A program made the position numbers and the translations under genes. The notes under the pieces were generated by a model, which saw only the letters and a program-made list of their open reading frames with translations, searched no databases and was not told where the DNA came from. Below, in pieces: positions 25,023 through 33,823 of a stretch of DNA of 64,000 nt. Numbering within the stretch: position 1 is the stretch's first letter; each line of letters starts with the position of its first letter. Source of the stretch: Actinomadura physcomitrii (GTDB lineage Bacteria; Actinomycetota; Actinomycetes; Streptosporangiales; Streptosporangiaceae); assembly GCF_008923205.2 (NCBI RefSeq), contig NZ_WBMS02000018.1, positions 67,430-131,429 on the forward strand. Direction: 5' to 3'.

Positions 25023-25451
25023 ATGCCGCATCAGATCCCCGTCGTCGCCTACCTCCGGCTCGGTGACCCGCCCCACCTCACCTCCGCCGCGTGCACGCGT
25101 TGCGGAGCGCTCTACTTCGACCGGCGCAACGCCTGCGCCCGCTGCTTCGCCACGGACTTCACCACCCGGTCGCTGGCGAACGAGGGAACCCTGCGCGCGT
25201 TCACCTTCGTGGGCCGCGCCAAGCGCCCGTACGTCTCCTCGGTCGTCGCCCTGGACGGCGGCGGCGTGGTGAAGGCCAACCTCCTCGGGGTGGACCGGCC
25301 CGAGCAGGTCACCCCCGGGATGCGGGTGGTGCTCGACACCTTCGTCGCAGGGGTCGACGACGAGGGCACCGAGGCGATCGCCTTCGGCTACCGGCCGCTG
25401 GACGGCGCACCCGGCGGGGGCGCCGAGAACGACCACGGAGGGACGCGATGA
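25023..25451 (+). CDS. DUF35 Zn-ribbon/OB-fold protein
   Basis: This 142-residue protein has a rubredoxin-like zinc ribbon (C24-x2-C27 and C38-x2-C41) followed by an OB-fold with GTLRAFTFVGRAKRPYVSSVV. DUF35 proteins bind SCP-type thiolases or aldolases and acyl-CoA hydratases as obligate partners, as in steroid side-chain degradation. Its stop overlaps the start of the next thiolase (ATGA), which fits a complex of the two. ATG 25023 begins just after AAGG. First gene of a four-gene rightward operon. Confidence 0.9.
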   Translation: MPHQIPVVAYLRLGDPPHLTSAACTRCGALYFDRRNACARCFATDFTTRSLANEGTLRAFTFVGRAKRPYVSSVVALDGGGVVKANLLGVDRPEQVTPGMRVVLDTFVAGVDDEGTEAIAFGYRPLDGAPGGGAENDHGGTR

Positions 25452-26656
25452 GCGGCGATGACGTCTGGCTGATCGGCGCGGCGATGACGCCTTTCGGCAG
25501 GTTCCCCGACAAGGACCTGATCGACCTGGCCGCCGACGCCACCCTGGAGGCGCTGGCCGACGCGGGCACCACCATGGCCGACATCAATGTGCTGGCCCTC
25601 GGCAACGTCTACGAGGCCAACTCCCACAACGGCCAGCGCCTGCAGAAGCAGGTCGGGCAGACCGGTATCCCCGTCTACAACGTGGTCAACGCCTGCGCCA
25701 CCGGCGCGACCGCCGTACGGGTCGTGCTGATGTCCATAGCCGCGGGCGAGAGCGACATCGGTCTCGCCGTCGGGGTGGAGAAGATGGGCAAGATGGGGAT
25801 GATCGGCGGTGCCGCCAAGCCCGCCGCCGAGAAGAAGGTCTTCTCCCCCAAGGGCCGCTACGGGTCGGTGCTCAAGACCGAAGGCGTCCTGGGCACCGGG
25901 CTGATGCCGGGAGTGTTCGCCCAGGCCGGCACCGAATACGCACTGGCCCACGGGGTCACCGCCACCCAGTTCGCCAAGGTCGCCCAGAAGAACCATGCGC
26001 ACTCCGTGCACAACCCTCTCGCCCAGTACCGCAAGGAGTTCAGCCTGGCGGAGATCCTCTCGGCTGAGATGATCTCCTATCCGAACACGCTGCCCATGTG
26101 CTGCCCGACCGGCGACGGCGCGGCCGCGGTGGTGCTGGTCTCGGGCACCAGGCTGCGCACCATGGACCCCGACGTGCGGCGGCGCGCGGTCAAGATCTCG
26201 GCATCGGTGCTGACCGCCGACCCCTGGAGCGAGTCCGGGCAGGTCCAGCCCGATGTCAACACGCTGACCCGGCAGGCGGCCGACGCCGCCTACGACAAGG
26301 CCGGGATCGGGCCCGACGACCTCGACCTGGTCGAACTGCACGACTGCTTCGCCACCGCGGAGCTCCTCCACTACGACAACCTGCGGCTGTGCGAGCCCGG
26401 CGGCGCCGGTGACTTCATCGACTCCGGCGCCCCGTGGCGGGACGGGAAGACGCCCGTCAACGTCTCCGGCGGCCTGCTGTCCAAGGGGCATCCTCTCGGC
26501 GCGACGGGTGTCGCCAACATCTTCGAGGTCGCCACGCAGCTGCGCGGCGAGGCGGGCGCCCGGCAGATCGAGGGCGCGCGCGTCGGCCTGACGCACGTCA
26601 TCGGCCTGGCCTCGGCCTGCGCGGTGCACATCCTCGAGGCGGGGGCCCGCCGATGA
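25448..26656 (+). CDS. SCP-x-type thiolase or thiolase-like lyase
   Basis: This 402-residue thiolase-fold protein has NACATGATAVR (position of the nucleophilic Cys), LPMCCPTGDGAAAVVLV, ELHDCFATAELL and NVSGGLLSKGHPLGATG with the catalytic His. The HDCF motif and the DUF35 partner mark it as the SCP-x/Ltp group, which includes true thiolases and retro-aldol lyases; having the Cys favours thiolysis. It overlaps the DUF35 gene and the following acyl-CoA dehydrogenase (both ATGA), so the products are probably made together. Confidence 0.9.
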   Translation: MSGDDVWLIGAAMTPFGRFPDKDLIDLAADATLEALADAGTTMADINVLALGNVYEANSHNGQRLQKQVGQTGIPVYNVVNACATGATAVRVVLMSIAAGESDIGLAVGVEKMGKMGMIGGAAKPAAEKKVFSPKGRYGSVLKTEGVLGTGLMPGVFAQAGTEYALAHGVTATQFAKVAQKNHAHSVHNPLAQYRKEFSLAEILSAEMISYPNTLPMCCPTGDGAAAVVLVSGTRLRTMDPDVRRRAVKISASVLTADPWSESGQVQPDVNTLTRQAADAAYDKAGIGPDDLDLVELHDCFATAELLHYDNLRLCEPGGAGDFIDSGAPWRDGKTPVNVSGGLLSKGHPLGATGVANIFEVATQLRGEAGARQIEGARVGLTHVIGLASACAVHILEAGARR

Positions 26657-27807
26657 GCGCGGCGCCGGTCGCGGCGGCCGGGGAACCGACGGTCCCGGCC
26701 GTCCGGGAGCGGCTCGGGCGCTGGCTGGCGGAGCACTCCGCCGAACTGGCGCCGTTCACCGAGCTGCCCACCGACGTGGACGGCGTCTTCGCGTCGCTGT
26801 CGCGGCTGCAGCGGCTGCTGTACGAGGCCGGCTGGATCAGGCTCGGCTGGCCGGCCGAGCTCGGCGGGCTCGGCGGCCCGATGATCCTGCGCGGGGTGGT
26901 CAGCGAGGAACTGGCCGCGGCGGGCTACCCGCCGCCGTTCTCGTTCGGCACCCAGGAGGTCCTCGGGCCCGCCATAGCGCGCTTCGCCTCTCCCGAGCTG
27001 GCCGCATCCGCCCTGCCCCGGCTGCTGAGCGGGGACGAGACATGGTGCCAGGGCTTCTCCGAGCCCGGCGCGGGCAGCGACCTGGGGTCCCTGCGCATGC
27101 GCGCCGTCGACGAGGGCGACCACTGGCGGGTCGACGGCGAGAAGATCTGGACGAGCTGGGCACAGTACTCCGACCGCTGCGTCCTGCTCACCCGCACCGC
27201 GCCGCAGGAGGCGGCGCACCGCGGGATCACCGCGCTCTTCGTCGACATGGACTCCCCCGGCATCACCGTCAGCCCGCTCGTCACGATGACCGGCGAGGCC
27301 GACTTCTGCAGCCTGTTCTTCGACGGCGTGCGCGTCCCCAAGGACCGCCTGATCGGGAAGGTCGACGGCGGCTGGGCCGTGGCGATGTTCATCCTCGGCT
27401 GCGAGCGCGGCGTCGCCGCCTGGCAGCGCCAGGCCTGGATGCGCTGGCGCCTGGCCGGCCTGGTCAACGAGGCCGACGCGCTGGACGGCGCTCGCGCCGG
27501 TGAGGCGTTCGAACTCGTCCACGCCCTGCGGCTGCTGTCGCGGCGCACGCTCAGGTCGCTGTCGGACGGCGAGGATCTCGGGGTGCGCCCCTCGTTCGAC
27601 AAGCTGCTGATGTCGACCGCCGAGAAGTACATCTTCGATGCCGCGCTGGAGGCCATGCCCGAGACGCTGCTGTTCGGCGGCCCCGGACCGGCGCGGGACT
27701 GGCGCAACGACTACCTGTACTCGCGCGCGTCGTCGATCTACGGCGGCGCCGCCGAGATCCAGCGGAACATCATCGCCGAGCGCGTCCTCGGCCTGCCGAG
27801 GGAGTGA
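26653..27807 (+). CDS. Acyl-CoA dehydrogenase, full-length
   Basis: This 384-residue acyl-CoA dehydrogenase has an N-terminal helical domain, GFSEPGAGSDLGSLRMRA for FAD/substrate binding, DGEKIWTSWAQYSDRC, and a C-terminal SIYGGAAEIQRNIIAERVLGLPRE. It oxidises an acyl-CoA to an enoyl-CoA. It is directly followed by a shorter, degenerate dehydrogenase, as in the heteromeric FadE/ChsE pairs of actinobacterial steroid catabolism. This suggests a bulky cyclic acyl-CoA substrate. Confidence 0.92.
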   Translation: MSAAPVAAAGEPTVPAVRERLGRWLAEHSAELAPFTELPTDVDGVFASLSRLQRLLYEAGWIRLGWPAELGGLGGPMILRGVVSEELAAAGYPPPFSFGTQEVLGPAIARFASPELAASALPRLLSGDETWCQGFSEPGAGSDLGSLRMRAVDEGDHWRVDGEKIWTSWAQYSDRCVLLTRTAPQEAAHRGITALFVDMDSPGITVSPLVTMTGEADFCSLFFDGVRVPKDRLIGKVDGGWAVAMFILGCERGVAAWQRQAWMRWRLAGLVNEADALDGARAGEAFELVHALRLLSRRTLRSLSDGEDLGVRPSFDKLLMSTAEKYIFDAALEAMPETLLFGGPGPARDWRNDYLYSRASSIYGGAAEIQRNIIAERVLGLPRE

Positions 27808-27811
27808 GCCG

Positions 27812-28783
27812 ATGAACAGCTCCATGGACGCCGAGGACCTGCGGCTGCTGCGCGAGAGCCTGGCCCATGCCGTCACGGACGCGGGATCGGGCGGGCTGCG
27901 GGCGGCGGTCGCCGGGTTCGGCTGGCACGAACTGCTCGCGGAGCATCCCGACGCGGCCGTCTCGACGCTGGCCACGCTGCAGGGCGAGCACCTCACCGCG
28001 ACCAGCCTGCTCGATGACGTGGTGCTGGCCGCGGCCGGGATCAAGGAGACGGCGCGGGTGGTCTATCCGGACCTGCCCGCCGCCGAGCCCACCAGCCGGC
28101 TCGAAGGCGGCACGCTGCTGGTCCGCGGCGTCGCCGCCGCGACGGGCGACGAGAGGGCGGTCGTGCCGGCGGTGCGCGACGGGGAACCGGTGATCGTCAC
28201 GACCGACCTGACCGGCGCGGCCACCGCGGACCCCGCGGCGGGACTCGATCCCGGCGCGGGATGGGCGCTCGTGCGCACCGAGTCGCGGGTGCGTCCCGAC
28301 CAGGTGCTGGACGGCCCGGAGGCCCTGGCCCGGTGGCGCGCGATGCGCGCGGCCGGGCAGCGCGCCCTGGCCTACGAGCTCATCGCGATCGGACGGCGCA
28401 TGCTCGCCGGCGCGGTCGAGCACGTCGGCACGCGCGAGCAGTTCGGCCGCAGGCTCGGCGCCTTCCAGGCCGTCAAGCACGCCCTCGCCGACGTGCGGCT
28501 CTGGCAGGAGTGCGCCGAGCTCGCGGCGGAGGCCTCCTGGGAGGACGACCCGGTGGAGCCGGCGAGGCTCGCCAAGATCCTCGCCGGGAGATTCGTCCGC
28601 ACCGCGGCGGCGAACTGCCAGCAGGTACTGGGCGGAATGGGCTTCACCTGGGAGCACGAGTTCCATCGCTACCTGCGCCGGGGCCTCCTGCTGGAGCCGT
28701 TGCTCGGCTCGGCGGCGCGGCTGCGCGCCGACCTTGGAAGCCGGCTCCGCACCGATGGGGTGCCGAAGCTGTCCGCGCTGTAG
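27812..28783 (+). CDS. Acyl-CoA dehydrogenase-like second subunit
   Basis: This 323-residue protein is shorter than usual and lacks clear N-terminal FAD motifs. It keeps the C-terminal domain signatures RAAGQRALAYELIAIGRRML, GTREQFGRRLGAFQAVKHALADV and QVLGGMGFTWEHEFHRYLRR. It starts four bases after the full-length dehydrogenase stop. Pairs of this kind form alpha2beta2 acyl-CoA dehydrogenases in which only one chain carries the catalytic base; that is my inference here. Last gene of the operon, before a strong hairpin. Confidence 0.85.
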   Translation: MNSSMDAEDLRLLRESLAHAVTDAGSGGLRAAVAGFGWHELLAEHPDAAVSTLATLQGEHLTATSLLDDVVLAAAGIKETARVVYPDLPAAEPTSRLEGGTLLVRGVAAATGDERAVVPAVRDGEPVIVTTDLTGAATADPAAGLDPGAGWALVRTESRVRPDQVLDGPEALARWRAMRAAGQRALAYELIAIGRRMLAGAVEHVGTREQFGRRLGAFQAVKHALADVRLWQECAELAAEASWEDDPVEPARLAKILAGRFVRTAAANCQQVLGGMGFTWEHEFHRYLRRGLLLEPLLGSAARLRADLGSRLRTDGVPKLSAL

Positions 28784-28819
28784 TGACGGAGTTCCGGGTC
28801 CGGCTCGAGACCGCGGTAG

Positions 28820-28860
28820 CCGCCCCGCGTGCCCGTGGAAGCCACGGGCACGCGGGGCGG
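28820..28860. terminator. Strong bidirectional hairpin terminator
   Basis: A perfect 19-bp GC-rich inverted repeat with a three-base loop lies between convergent acyl-CoA dehydrogenase genes. It is the longest hairpin I saw in the window. Confidence 0.8.
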
Positions 28861-28865
28861 GCCGG

Positions 28866-30128
28866 TCAGGCGGACCCGTTGGAGCCGCCCGATCCGTTGG
28901 CGGACGGTCCCGGCGAAACCGGTTCCTTGGGGAGGCCGAGAACACGCTCGGCGATGATGTTGCGCTGGATCTCGTCCGTGCCGCCGCCCAGCCGGAACCC
29001 GGGAACACCGAGGACGAACTCCGCCCACGCGAAGGTCCCCCATTCCCCGGTGTCGGCGAGCAGCTTGGGGCCCAGCGCGACACTCACCAGGTGTGACAGG
29101 GCGGCCAGGTTCTCGGTGAGGGCCAGCTTGGACAGCGACATCTCGGGGCCCACCCGGCCGGACCTGGCCCCGGCCTCCGCGCGGGCACGCATCGCCTTGG
29201 CCGCGGCGACGCCGGAATGGACCCGGGCGTAGGCCTGCCGCACCGCCGGATCCTCCGAGCGCCCCAGGTGATGCAGCATGGCCACGAGGCGCTCCATCCG
29301 GAACAGCCCCGCCCCGCCTCCGGCCGAGCCGCCGATCGCGCCCCGCTCGTAGAGCAGGGTGGTCATGGCGACCTTCCAGCCTCCGTCGACCTCGCCGAGC
29401 CGGTACGCGTCGGGGACCACGGCGCCGTCGAGGAACACCTCGTTGAAGTCGGCGCCCCCGGTCATCTGCCGCAGCGGCCGCACCTCCACCCCGGGCGCGG
29501 TCATATCGATCATGAAGGCGGTGAGGTCGCGGTGGCGGGGCCCCGGTGAGGTCCGGCACAGCAGCAGTCCGACATCGGAGTAGTGGGCACCCGACGTCCA
29601 CACCTTCTGCCCGCTGACGATCCAGTCGGAGCCGCTGGGGGCCGCCCGGGTGGCGACGGCGGCCAGATCCGAGCCGGCGCCCGGCTCGCTGAACAGCTGG
29701 CAGCCGACCGAGTCCCCCCGGTACAGCGCTCGCAGCCACCGCCCGATCGCCTCCCGCGAGCCGAACTCCTGCAGTGTCGGGGCGACCATGCCGAGGCTGA
29801 CCCCGAGCGGCGAACGCGAAGGCGTCTCGTAACCGCGTTCCAGTTCCAGGTAAGCCCGCTCGTACCGGGCCGGCAGGCCGCGCCCGCCGAGCTCGACGGG
29901 TCCGGTGATCCACCCGAAACCGGCATCGAACACCTGCCGCCGCCACTCGACCGCCTCCCTGACCTCCTCTGGGGTGGCGCCGCGGAACAGGCTCACTCGA
30001 TCGTCGCCCTCGCCCCAGGTCGTGGCGGCGGCGCGCGACCGCGGCCTGGCGGCGCGGTCCAGAAAGGCCGTGGCCTCGGCGCGGAAGCCGTCCATCTCCG
30101 GCACTCGAGCCGGTGTCACGTCGGGCAC
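28866..30128 (-). CDS. Acyl-CoA dehydrogenase
   Basis: This 420-residue dehydrogenase has GCQLFSEPGAGSDLAAVATRA, SGQKVWTSGAHYSDVGLLLCRT, a PLRQMTGGADFNEVFLDG beta segment and a C-terminal RLGGGTDEIQRNIIAERVLGLPKE, then a Ser/Gly-rich tail. GTG 30128 is chosen because GGAGG lies eight bases upstream; GTG 30146 is the alternative. It is monocistronic, with a palindromic box upstream. It is a third acyl-CoA dehydrogenase besides the heteromeric pair, probably for another step or substrate. Confidence 0.91.
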   Translation of the reverse strand: MPDVTPARVPEMDGFRAEATAFLDRAARPRSRAAATTWGEGDDRVSLFRGATPEEVREAVEWRRQVFDAGFGWITGPVELGGRGLPARYERAYLELERGYETPSRSPLGVSLGMVAPTLQEFGSREAIGRWLRALYRGDSVGCQLFSEPGAGSDLAAVATRAAPSGSDWIVSGQKVWTSGAHYSDVGLLLCRTSPGPRHRDLTAFMIDMTAPGVEVRPLRQMTGGADFNEVFLDGAVVPDAYRLGEVDGGWKVAMTTLLYERGAIGGSAGGGAGLFRMERLVAMLHHLGRSEDPAVRQAYARVHSGVAAAKAMRARAEAGARSGRVGPEMSLSKLALTENLAALSHLVSVALGPKLLADTGEWGTFAWAEFVLGVPGFRLGGGTDEIQRNIIAERVLGLPKEPVSPGPSANGSGGSNGSA

Positions 30129-30160
30129 GCCGGAACCTCCGATCACATGAACACGCGAAT

Positions 30161-30179
30161 TTAATTGAGCACTAGAGTT
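30161..30179. promoter_or_regulatory. Palindromic box upstream of acyl-CoA dehydrogenase
   Basis: Read on the minus strand: AACTCTAG-TG-CTCAATTAA, 33 bases upstream of the dehydrogenase start. The left half is perfect and the right half is degenerate. Confidence 0.55.
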
Positions 30180-30185
30180 TTTAGC

Positions 30186-31739
30186 CTACCTGATCTCGGC
30201 GTCCGCACGCCCGCGCTCCGCGGCCTCCCAGTAGGGCCGGCGCAGCGCCCGCTTGTTGACCTTGCCCATCGCGGTGCGCCCCAGCCCGTCGACGATCTCC
30301 ACGCTGCGCGGGCACTTGTAGTGGGCGAGCCGGGCCCGGCAGTACTCGATCAGCTCGCCAGGCGCGGGCGGGCTGGCCGGAGCGGACGGCACGACCAGGG
30401 CCTTGACCTGCTCCCCCATCTCCTCGTGGGGCACTCCGATGCAGGCGACCTCGGCCACCGCCGGATGGGTGAGCAGAACCTGCTCGGACTCGGCCGGATA
30501 GATGTTGACCCCGCCGGAGACGACCATGTCGGAGAACCTGTCGGTGATGTAGACATAGCCCTCCTCGTCCAGGTAACCGATCTCGCCCAAGGTGAAGACG
30601 CCGTCCCCCTCGCCCGCCTCGGTGCCGCGTTCGTGGTGGTAGACGATGCCGTGGCCGGTGGTGTCCCGGAAGTACAGCCGTCCCTCCGTCCCGGCGGGCA
30701 CCGGACGGCCCTCCTCATCCAGCACCATGGCCTCGAAGGGCGGGACGGCCCGTCCCACCGAGCCGGGGCGCTCCAGCCACTCCTGCGCGCTGATCACGCA
30801 GGTGGACCCGACCTCGCTGGCCCCATAGGACTCCCACAGCACCGGCCCCCACCAGTCGATCATGGCCCGTTTCACCCCCGCCGGGCACTTGGCGCCGACC
30901 TGCAGGACGTACCGCAGCGACGAGACGTCGTAGCGCGCCCGAGCGTGCTCGGGGAGGGCGAGCAGGCGCTGGAAGTGGGTCGGCACCATGATCGCCGAGC
31001 CGATGCGGTCGCGCTCGACGGCCGCCAGGAGCGCCTCGGCGTCGAACCGTCCGAGCACGGTGACCGGTGCTCCGCCCAGGAAGGCGCGGATGCCCGAGAG
31101 CGGGCCGCTGTGGTAGAGCGGGCCGACGATCAGGTGCCGCCCGTGCCGCGTCAGCCTTCCGTCGCGCAGGCGCCGCAGGTGCTCGGTGATGTCGGCGCCG
31201 CCGGCGAAGGAGGTCGGCGGGAGTTCGACGCCCTTGGGCCGTCCCGTCGTGCCCGAGGTGTAGACGAGCGTGGGGAGCGGCGCCGCGCCGGCCGGGGGCT
31301 CGGTGTCGGCGGCATCCGCCAGGGCGGCCTCCCACTCCCGCACTCCCGGCATCTCGCCCGCACCGCCCCAGCCCAGGACCGCGGCGATTCCGGCCTCCCG
31401 GGCCGCACGCAGGCCGGTCCGCGCCGTGCGGCCGTCGACGAGCACGGCCCGGGCACCGGAATCGGCCATGATGTAGGCCGCCTCCGCCGCCGTCAGGTGG
31501 AAGTTCACCGGGACCGCGGAGATTCCCGCCAGGGTCGCCGCCGCGTAGGCGAGCAGCGCCTCGGCCGAGTTCTCGGCGAAGACCGCCAGGCGCCGCGCCG
31601 GCCCGAGGTCGAGCGCGCGCAGCGCGTTGACCGCGGGCCGCAGCACCTGGTCGACCTGTGCCCAGGTCAGCTCGGTGCGAGCGTCGCGCACCGCGATCTC
31701 GGTGGGCCGTGCGGCCGCGAATTCGGCTGCGAAGGTCAT
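30186..31739 (-). CDS. Acyl-CoA synthetase (AMP-dependent ligase)
   Basis: This 517-residue ANL-superfamily enzyme has the P-loop-like LVYTSGTTGRPKGVELP, SYGASEVGSTCV, YITDRFSDMVVSGGVNIYPAE and a C-terminal GKVNKRALR with the catalytic lysine. It activates a carboxylic acid to its CoA ester through an acyl-adenylate. It is transcribed leftward from a region divergent to the mycofactocin-type SDR. The substrate is unknown. It is one of four ligases in the window. Confidence 0.92.
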   Translation of the reverse strand: MTFAAEFAAARPTEIAVRDARTELTWAQVDQVLRPAVNALRALDLGPARRLAVFAENSAEALLAYAAATLAGISAVPVNFHLTAAEAAYIMADSGARAVLVDGRTARTGLRAAREAGIAAVLGWGGAGEMPGVREWEAALADAADTEPPAGAAPLPTLVYTSGTTGRPKGVELPPTSFAGGADITEHLRRLRDGRLTRHGRHLIVGPLYHSGPLSGIRAFLGGAPVTVLGRFDAEALLAAVERDRIGSAIMVPTHFQRLLALPEHARARYDVSSLRYVLQVGAKCPAGVKRAMIDWWGPVLWESYGASEVGSTCVISAQEWLERPGSVGRAVPPFEAMVLDEEGRPVPAGTEGRLYFRDTTGHGIVYHHERGTEAGEGDGVFTLGEIGYLDEEGYVYITDRFSDMVVSGGVNIYPAESEQVLLTHPAVAEVACIGVPHEEMGEQVKALVVPSAPASPPAPGELIEYCRARLAHYKCPRSVEIVDGLGRTAMGKVNKRALRRPYWEAAERGRADAEIR

Positions 31740-31781
31740 CCGGTCCCCTCTGTCCTCAGGCCGGCGCTTAACGCGGCAAGA

Positions 31782-31800
31782 AACTCTAATGCTAGACTAT
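31782..31800. promoter_or_regulatory. Palindromic box between ligase and SDR
   Basis: AACTCTAA-TG-CTAGACTAT: both halves are clear with a two-base spacer, in the divergent region of the ligase and the rightward SDR. TAGACT may double as a -10 for the rightward unit. Confidence 0.65.
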
Positions 31801-31848
31801 CGATACCTCACGCGCCTGGGCCAGGTCCCGCCCCGGAAGGAGCCGACG

Positions 31849-31974
31849 ATGACGCCGTCCACCGCCCTCGCCGAGGACGAGCGCCCGACCGCGCTCCGGC
31901 CGCGCGCGCACGCCGAGCGCACAGCGGCCGCCCCCGCCCACAGCGCCCGGCGGGAGCCGGGCGCACGACCCTGA
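31849..31974 (+). CDS. Possible 41-aa leader peptide
   Basis: AAGGAG seven bases ahead of an ATG opens a 41-codon frame (MTPSTALAEDERP, then Ala/Arg-rich) that ends 12 bases before the SDR start. The good ribosome site is the main support; composition is low-complexity and may be chance. It could be a translated leader for the SDR. Confidence 0.35.
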   Translation: MTPSTALAEDERPTALRPRAHAERTAAAPAHSARREPGARP

Positions 31975-31986
31975 ACGGGATCCGCC

Positions 31987-32826
31987 ATGTCTGGACTGCT
32001 CGAGGGCAAGGTCGCCTTCATATCCGGGATCGCCCGCGGCCAGGGAAGGGCCCACGCGCTGCGCCTGGCCCGGGAGGGGGCGCGGATCATCGGCTTCGAC
32101 ATCTGCGCGCACATCGATACGGTGCCGTTCTCCATGGGCACCGCGGAGGACCTGGCGGAGACGGAGCGGCTCGTGCGCGGCGCCGGCGGCGAGATCGTCG
32201 CCTCGAAGGCCGATGCCCGCGATCAGGACGAGATCGTCGCGGCGCTGAACGCGGGGCTGGACGCGTTCGGGCGGGTGGATTTCGTGGTGGCGAACGCCGG
32301 CATAGGGCAGCCGTTCGTCCCCGCCTGGGAGATGGAGGACGAGGCGTTCCTCAATGTCGTCAACGTCAATCTCGTCGGCGCCTGGCGCACGGCCAAGGCC
32401 GCCGTCCCGCGAATGATCGATCAAGGCGACGGCGGCGCGATCGTGGTGACCGGATCCGGGGCGTCCCTCAAGGGACTGCCCAACCTGGCCGGTTACGTGG
32501 CGAGCAAGCACGGGCTCATAGGCCTGACACGCACCCTGGCGCGCGAGCTCGGCCCCCACCGCATCCGGGCCAACGCCGTCCTGCCCGGGAACACCAATAC
32601 GCCCATGTTCAACAACGCCGCCATGCGGAGCCTGTTCGTACCGGACGGCGAAGGCGACCCCCCGCAGGAGCGGTTCCTCGCACGGGCCAAGGCCGGAAGC
32701 CCCTTCGGCCTCCCCTACGTCGAACCCGAGGACATCGCCGAAGCCGTTCTGTGGCTCTTGCAGCCCGCGTCACGGTACGTCACCGGCATGTGGATTCCCG
32801 TGGACGGCGGAACGGGCATCCCCTGA
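31987..32826 (+). CDS. Mycofactocin-type short-chain dehydrogenase
   Basis: This 279-residue SDR has SGIARGQGRAHALRLAREG for NAD binding, an insertion after the DIC motif (residues 37-60, ending EDLAETERLV) typical of mycofactocin-coupled SDRs, VANAGIGQPF, YVASK as the catalytic pair, and a VDGGTG end. In that family NAD is held tightly and re-oxidised by the peptide-derived cofactor mycofactocin. No mycofactocin genes are in the window. It would oxidise an alcohol intermediate. Confidence 0.88.
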   Translation: MSGLLEGKVAFISGIARGQGRAHALRLAREGARIIGFDICAHIDTVPFSMGTAEDLAETERLVRGAGGEIVASKADARDQDEIVAALNAGLDAFGRVDFVVANAGIGQPFVPAWEMEDEAFLNVVNVNLVGAWRTAKAAVPRMIDQGDGGAIVVTGSGASLKGLPNLAGYVASKHGLIGLTRTLARELGPHRIRANAVLPGNTNTPMFNNAAMRSLFVPDGEGDPPQERFLARAKAGSPFGLPYVEPEDIAEAVLWLLQPASRYVTGMWIPVDGGTGIP

Positions 32827-32888
32827 TCCGACGAGGGGCCGACCCCGAGGACACCCGCGGAGTTAACGCCGGGGCAACCTGTCCAAAG

Positions 32889-32907
32889 TAGTCATGAACT
32901 AGACTTT
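32889..32907. promoter_or_regulatory. AT-rich half-box after SDR
   Basis: CTAGACTTT half-site with a weak left half (AGTCATG). It lies in the 315-bp gap between the SDR and the MarR regulator. Besides this and the site at 33076 I see nothing else in that gap. Confidence 0.4.
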
Positions 32908-33075
32908 CTTAGCGTCCTGCATTGGACTCCAACCTCCGAGCACCGGGCCAGAGCTGGTCGGCCCTGCACTCCGAGCGCAACAACGGTTCGACATACCCCC
33001 TGGTCACCGTGAGTTTTATCGACTGGTGCGACGAGGACCACACTGCTACGGCCGCGAAAACAGCCGAACGCCGCA

Positions 33076-33094
33076 CAGTCTCGGACTAGACTGT
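33076..33094. promoter_or_regulatory. Palindromic box upstream of MarR regulator
   Basis: CAGTCTCG-GA-CTAGACTGT: an inverted repeat with a two-base spacer, 48 bases before the MarR start, in the position expected for autoregulation. Confidence 0.6.
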
Positions 33095-33141
33095 TGACAG
33101 GCCGACCAGATGCCGGGACAACACAATGAGCGGGAGAATAG

Positions 33142-33720
33142 ATGGCAGCACGGTCTCACGACGGGGCCGCAACGCCCACCAGCCCCTCGGCCGTCGCCGA
33201 CCTGACGGCCGACCCCATCGACTGGGCCCGCCACTTCTGGCGACGCCATGGACTCGGCGAATCCGAAGAGGCCTTCATCGCGATGAGCTCCGTGCTGCGC
33301 TTCCACCGCCTCATGGTCGACGCCGCGGAAACCGCCCTGCGCCCCCACAAGCTCAACATCACCGACTACATGCTGCTGATGACCCTCCAGCTCTCCGAGA
33401 CCGGAACCCGCCTCATCAGCCAGCTCGCCCGCAGCCTCATGGTGCACGCCTCGACGGCGACCCTCGCCATCGACCGCCTCCAGGCGCAGGGCGTCATCCA
33501 GCGCACGCCCCACCCGACCGACCGCCGCGCCATCCAGGTCACCATCACCGCCCAGGGCCGCACCCTCCTCGCCCAGGCAACGGCCTCCCTGCGGGAGGTC
33601 GAGTTCGGTCTCACCGGTAGCCACCCCGACGAACAGCACACGCTCACCGACACGCTCGCCCGCCTCCGGCTGGCCGCCGGCGATGAGGACGCACCGCTCA
33701 AACCCGCGCGAACGAGGTGA
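33142..33720 (+). CDS. MarR-family transcriptional regulator
   Basis: This 192-residue regulator has a winged helix-turn-helix: ISQLARSLMVHASTATLAIDRLQAQGVI as helices 3-4, then the wing with PTDRRAIQVTITAQG (the conserved D-x-R). MarR dimers bind 16-20-bp palindromes and are usually released by an aromatic or acyl-CoA ligand. Flanked by copies of the repeated palindrome at 33076 and 33805, it is the best local candidate to read that box; this is inference. GGGAG precedes the ATG. Confidence 0.92.
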   Translation: MAARSHDGAATPTSPSAVADLTADPIDWARHFWRRHGLGESEEAFIAMSSVLRFHRLMVDAAETALRPHKLNITDYMLLMTLQLSETGTRLISQLARSLMVHASTATLAIDRLQAQGVIQRTPHPTDRRAIQVTITAQGRTLLAQATASLREVEFGLTGSHPDEQHTLTDTLARLRLAAGDEDAPLKPARTR

Positions 33721-33730
33721 CACCGACCCC

Positions 33731-33768
33731 TGTCCCCGGCCCGCCGCCACGCCTGCGGGCCGGGGACA
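33731..33768 (+). terminator. Rho-independent terminator of marR
   Basis: A 14-bp perfect stem (TGTCCCCGGCCCGC) with a ten-base loop, followed by TCGCATTTT, begins 10 bases after the MarR stop. Confidence 0.8.
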
Positions 33769-33804
33769 TCGCATTTTCGGGGGGCGTCCGAGAGGGAGCG
33801 GAGA

Positions 33805-33823
33805 AACTCTAGGGATAGACTAT
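33805..33823. promoter_or_regulatory. Palindromic box upstream of crotonase operon
   Basis: AACTCTAG-GG-ATAGACTAT: both halves are clear. The overlapping GGATAGACTATCC is itself a 13-base palindrome. It lies 125 bases before the crotonase start. Confidence 0.65.

Noticed and set aside
30165..32891. 908-codon rightward frame over the ligase and SDR
   Set aside because: Shadow of two real genes; no recognisable domain.
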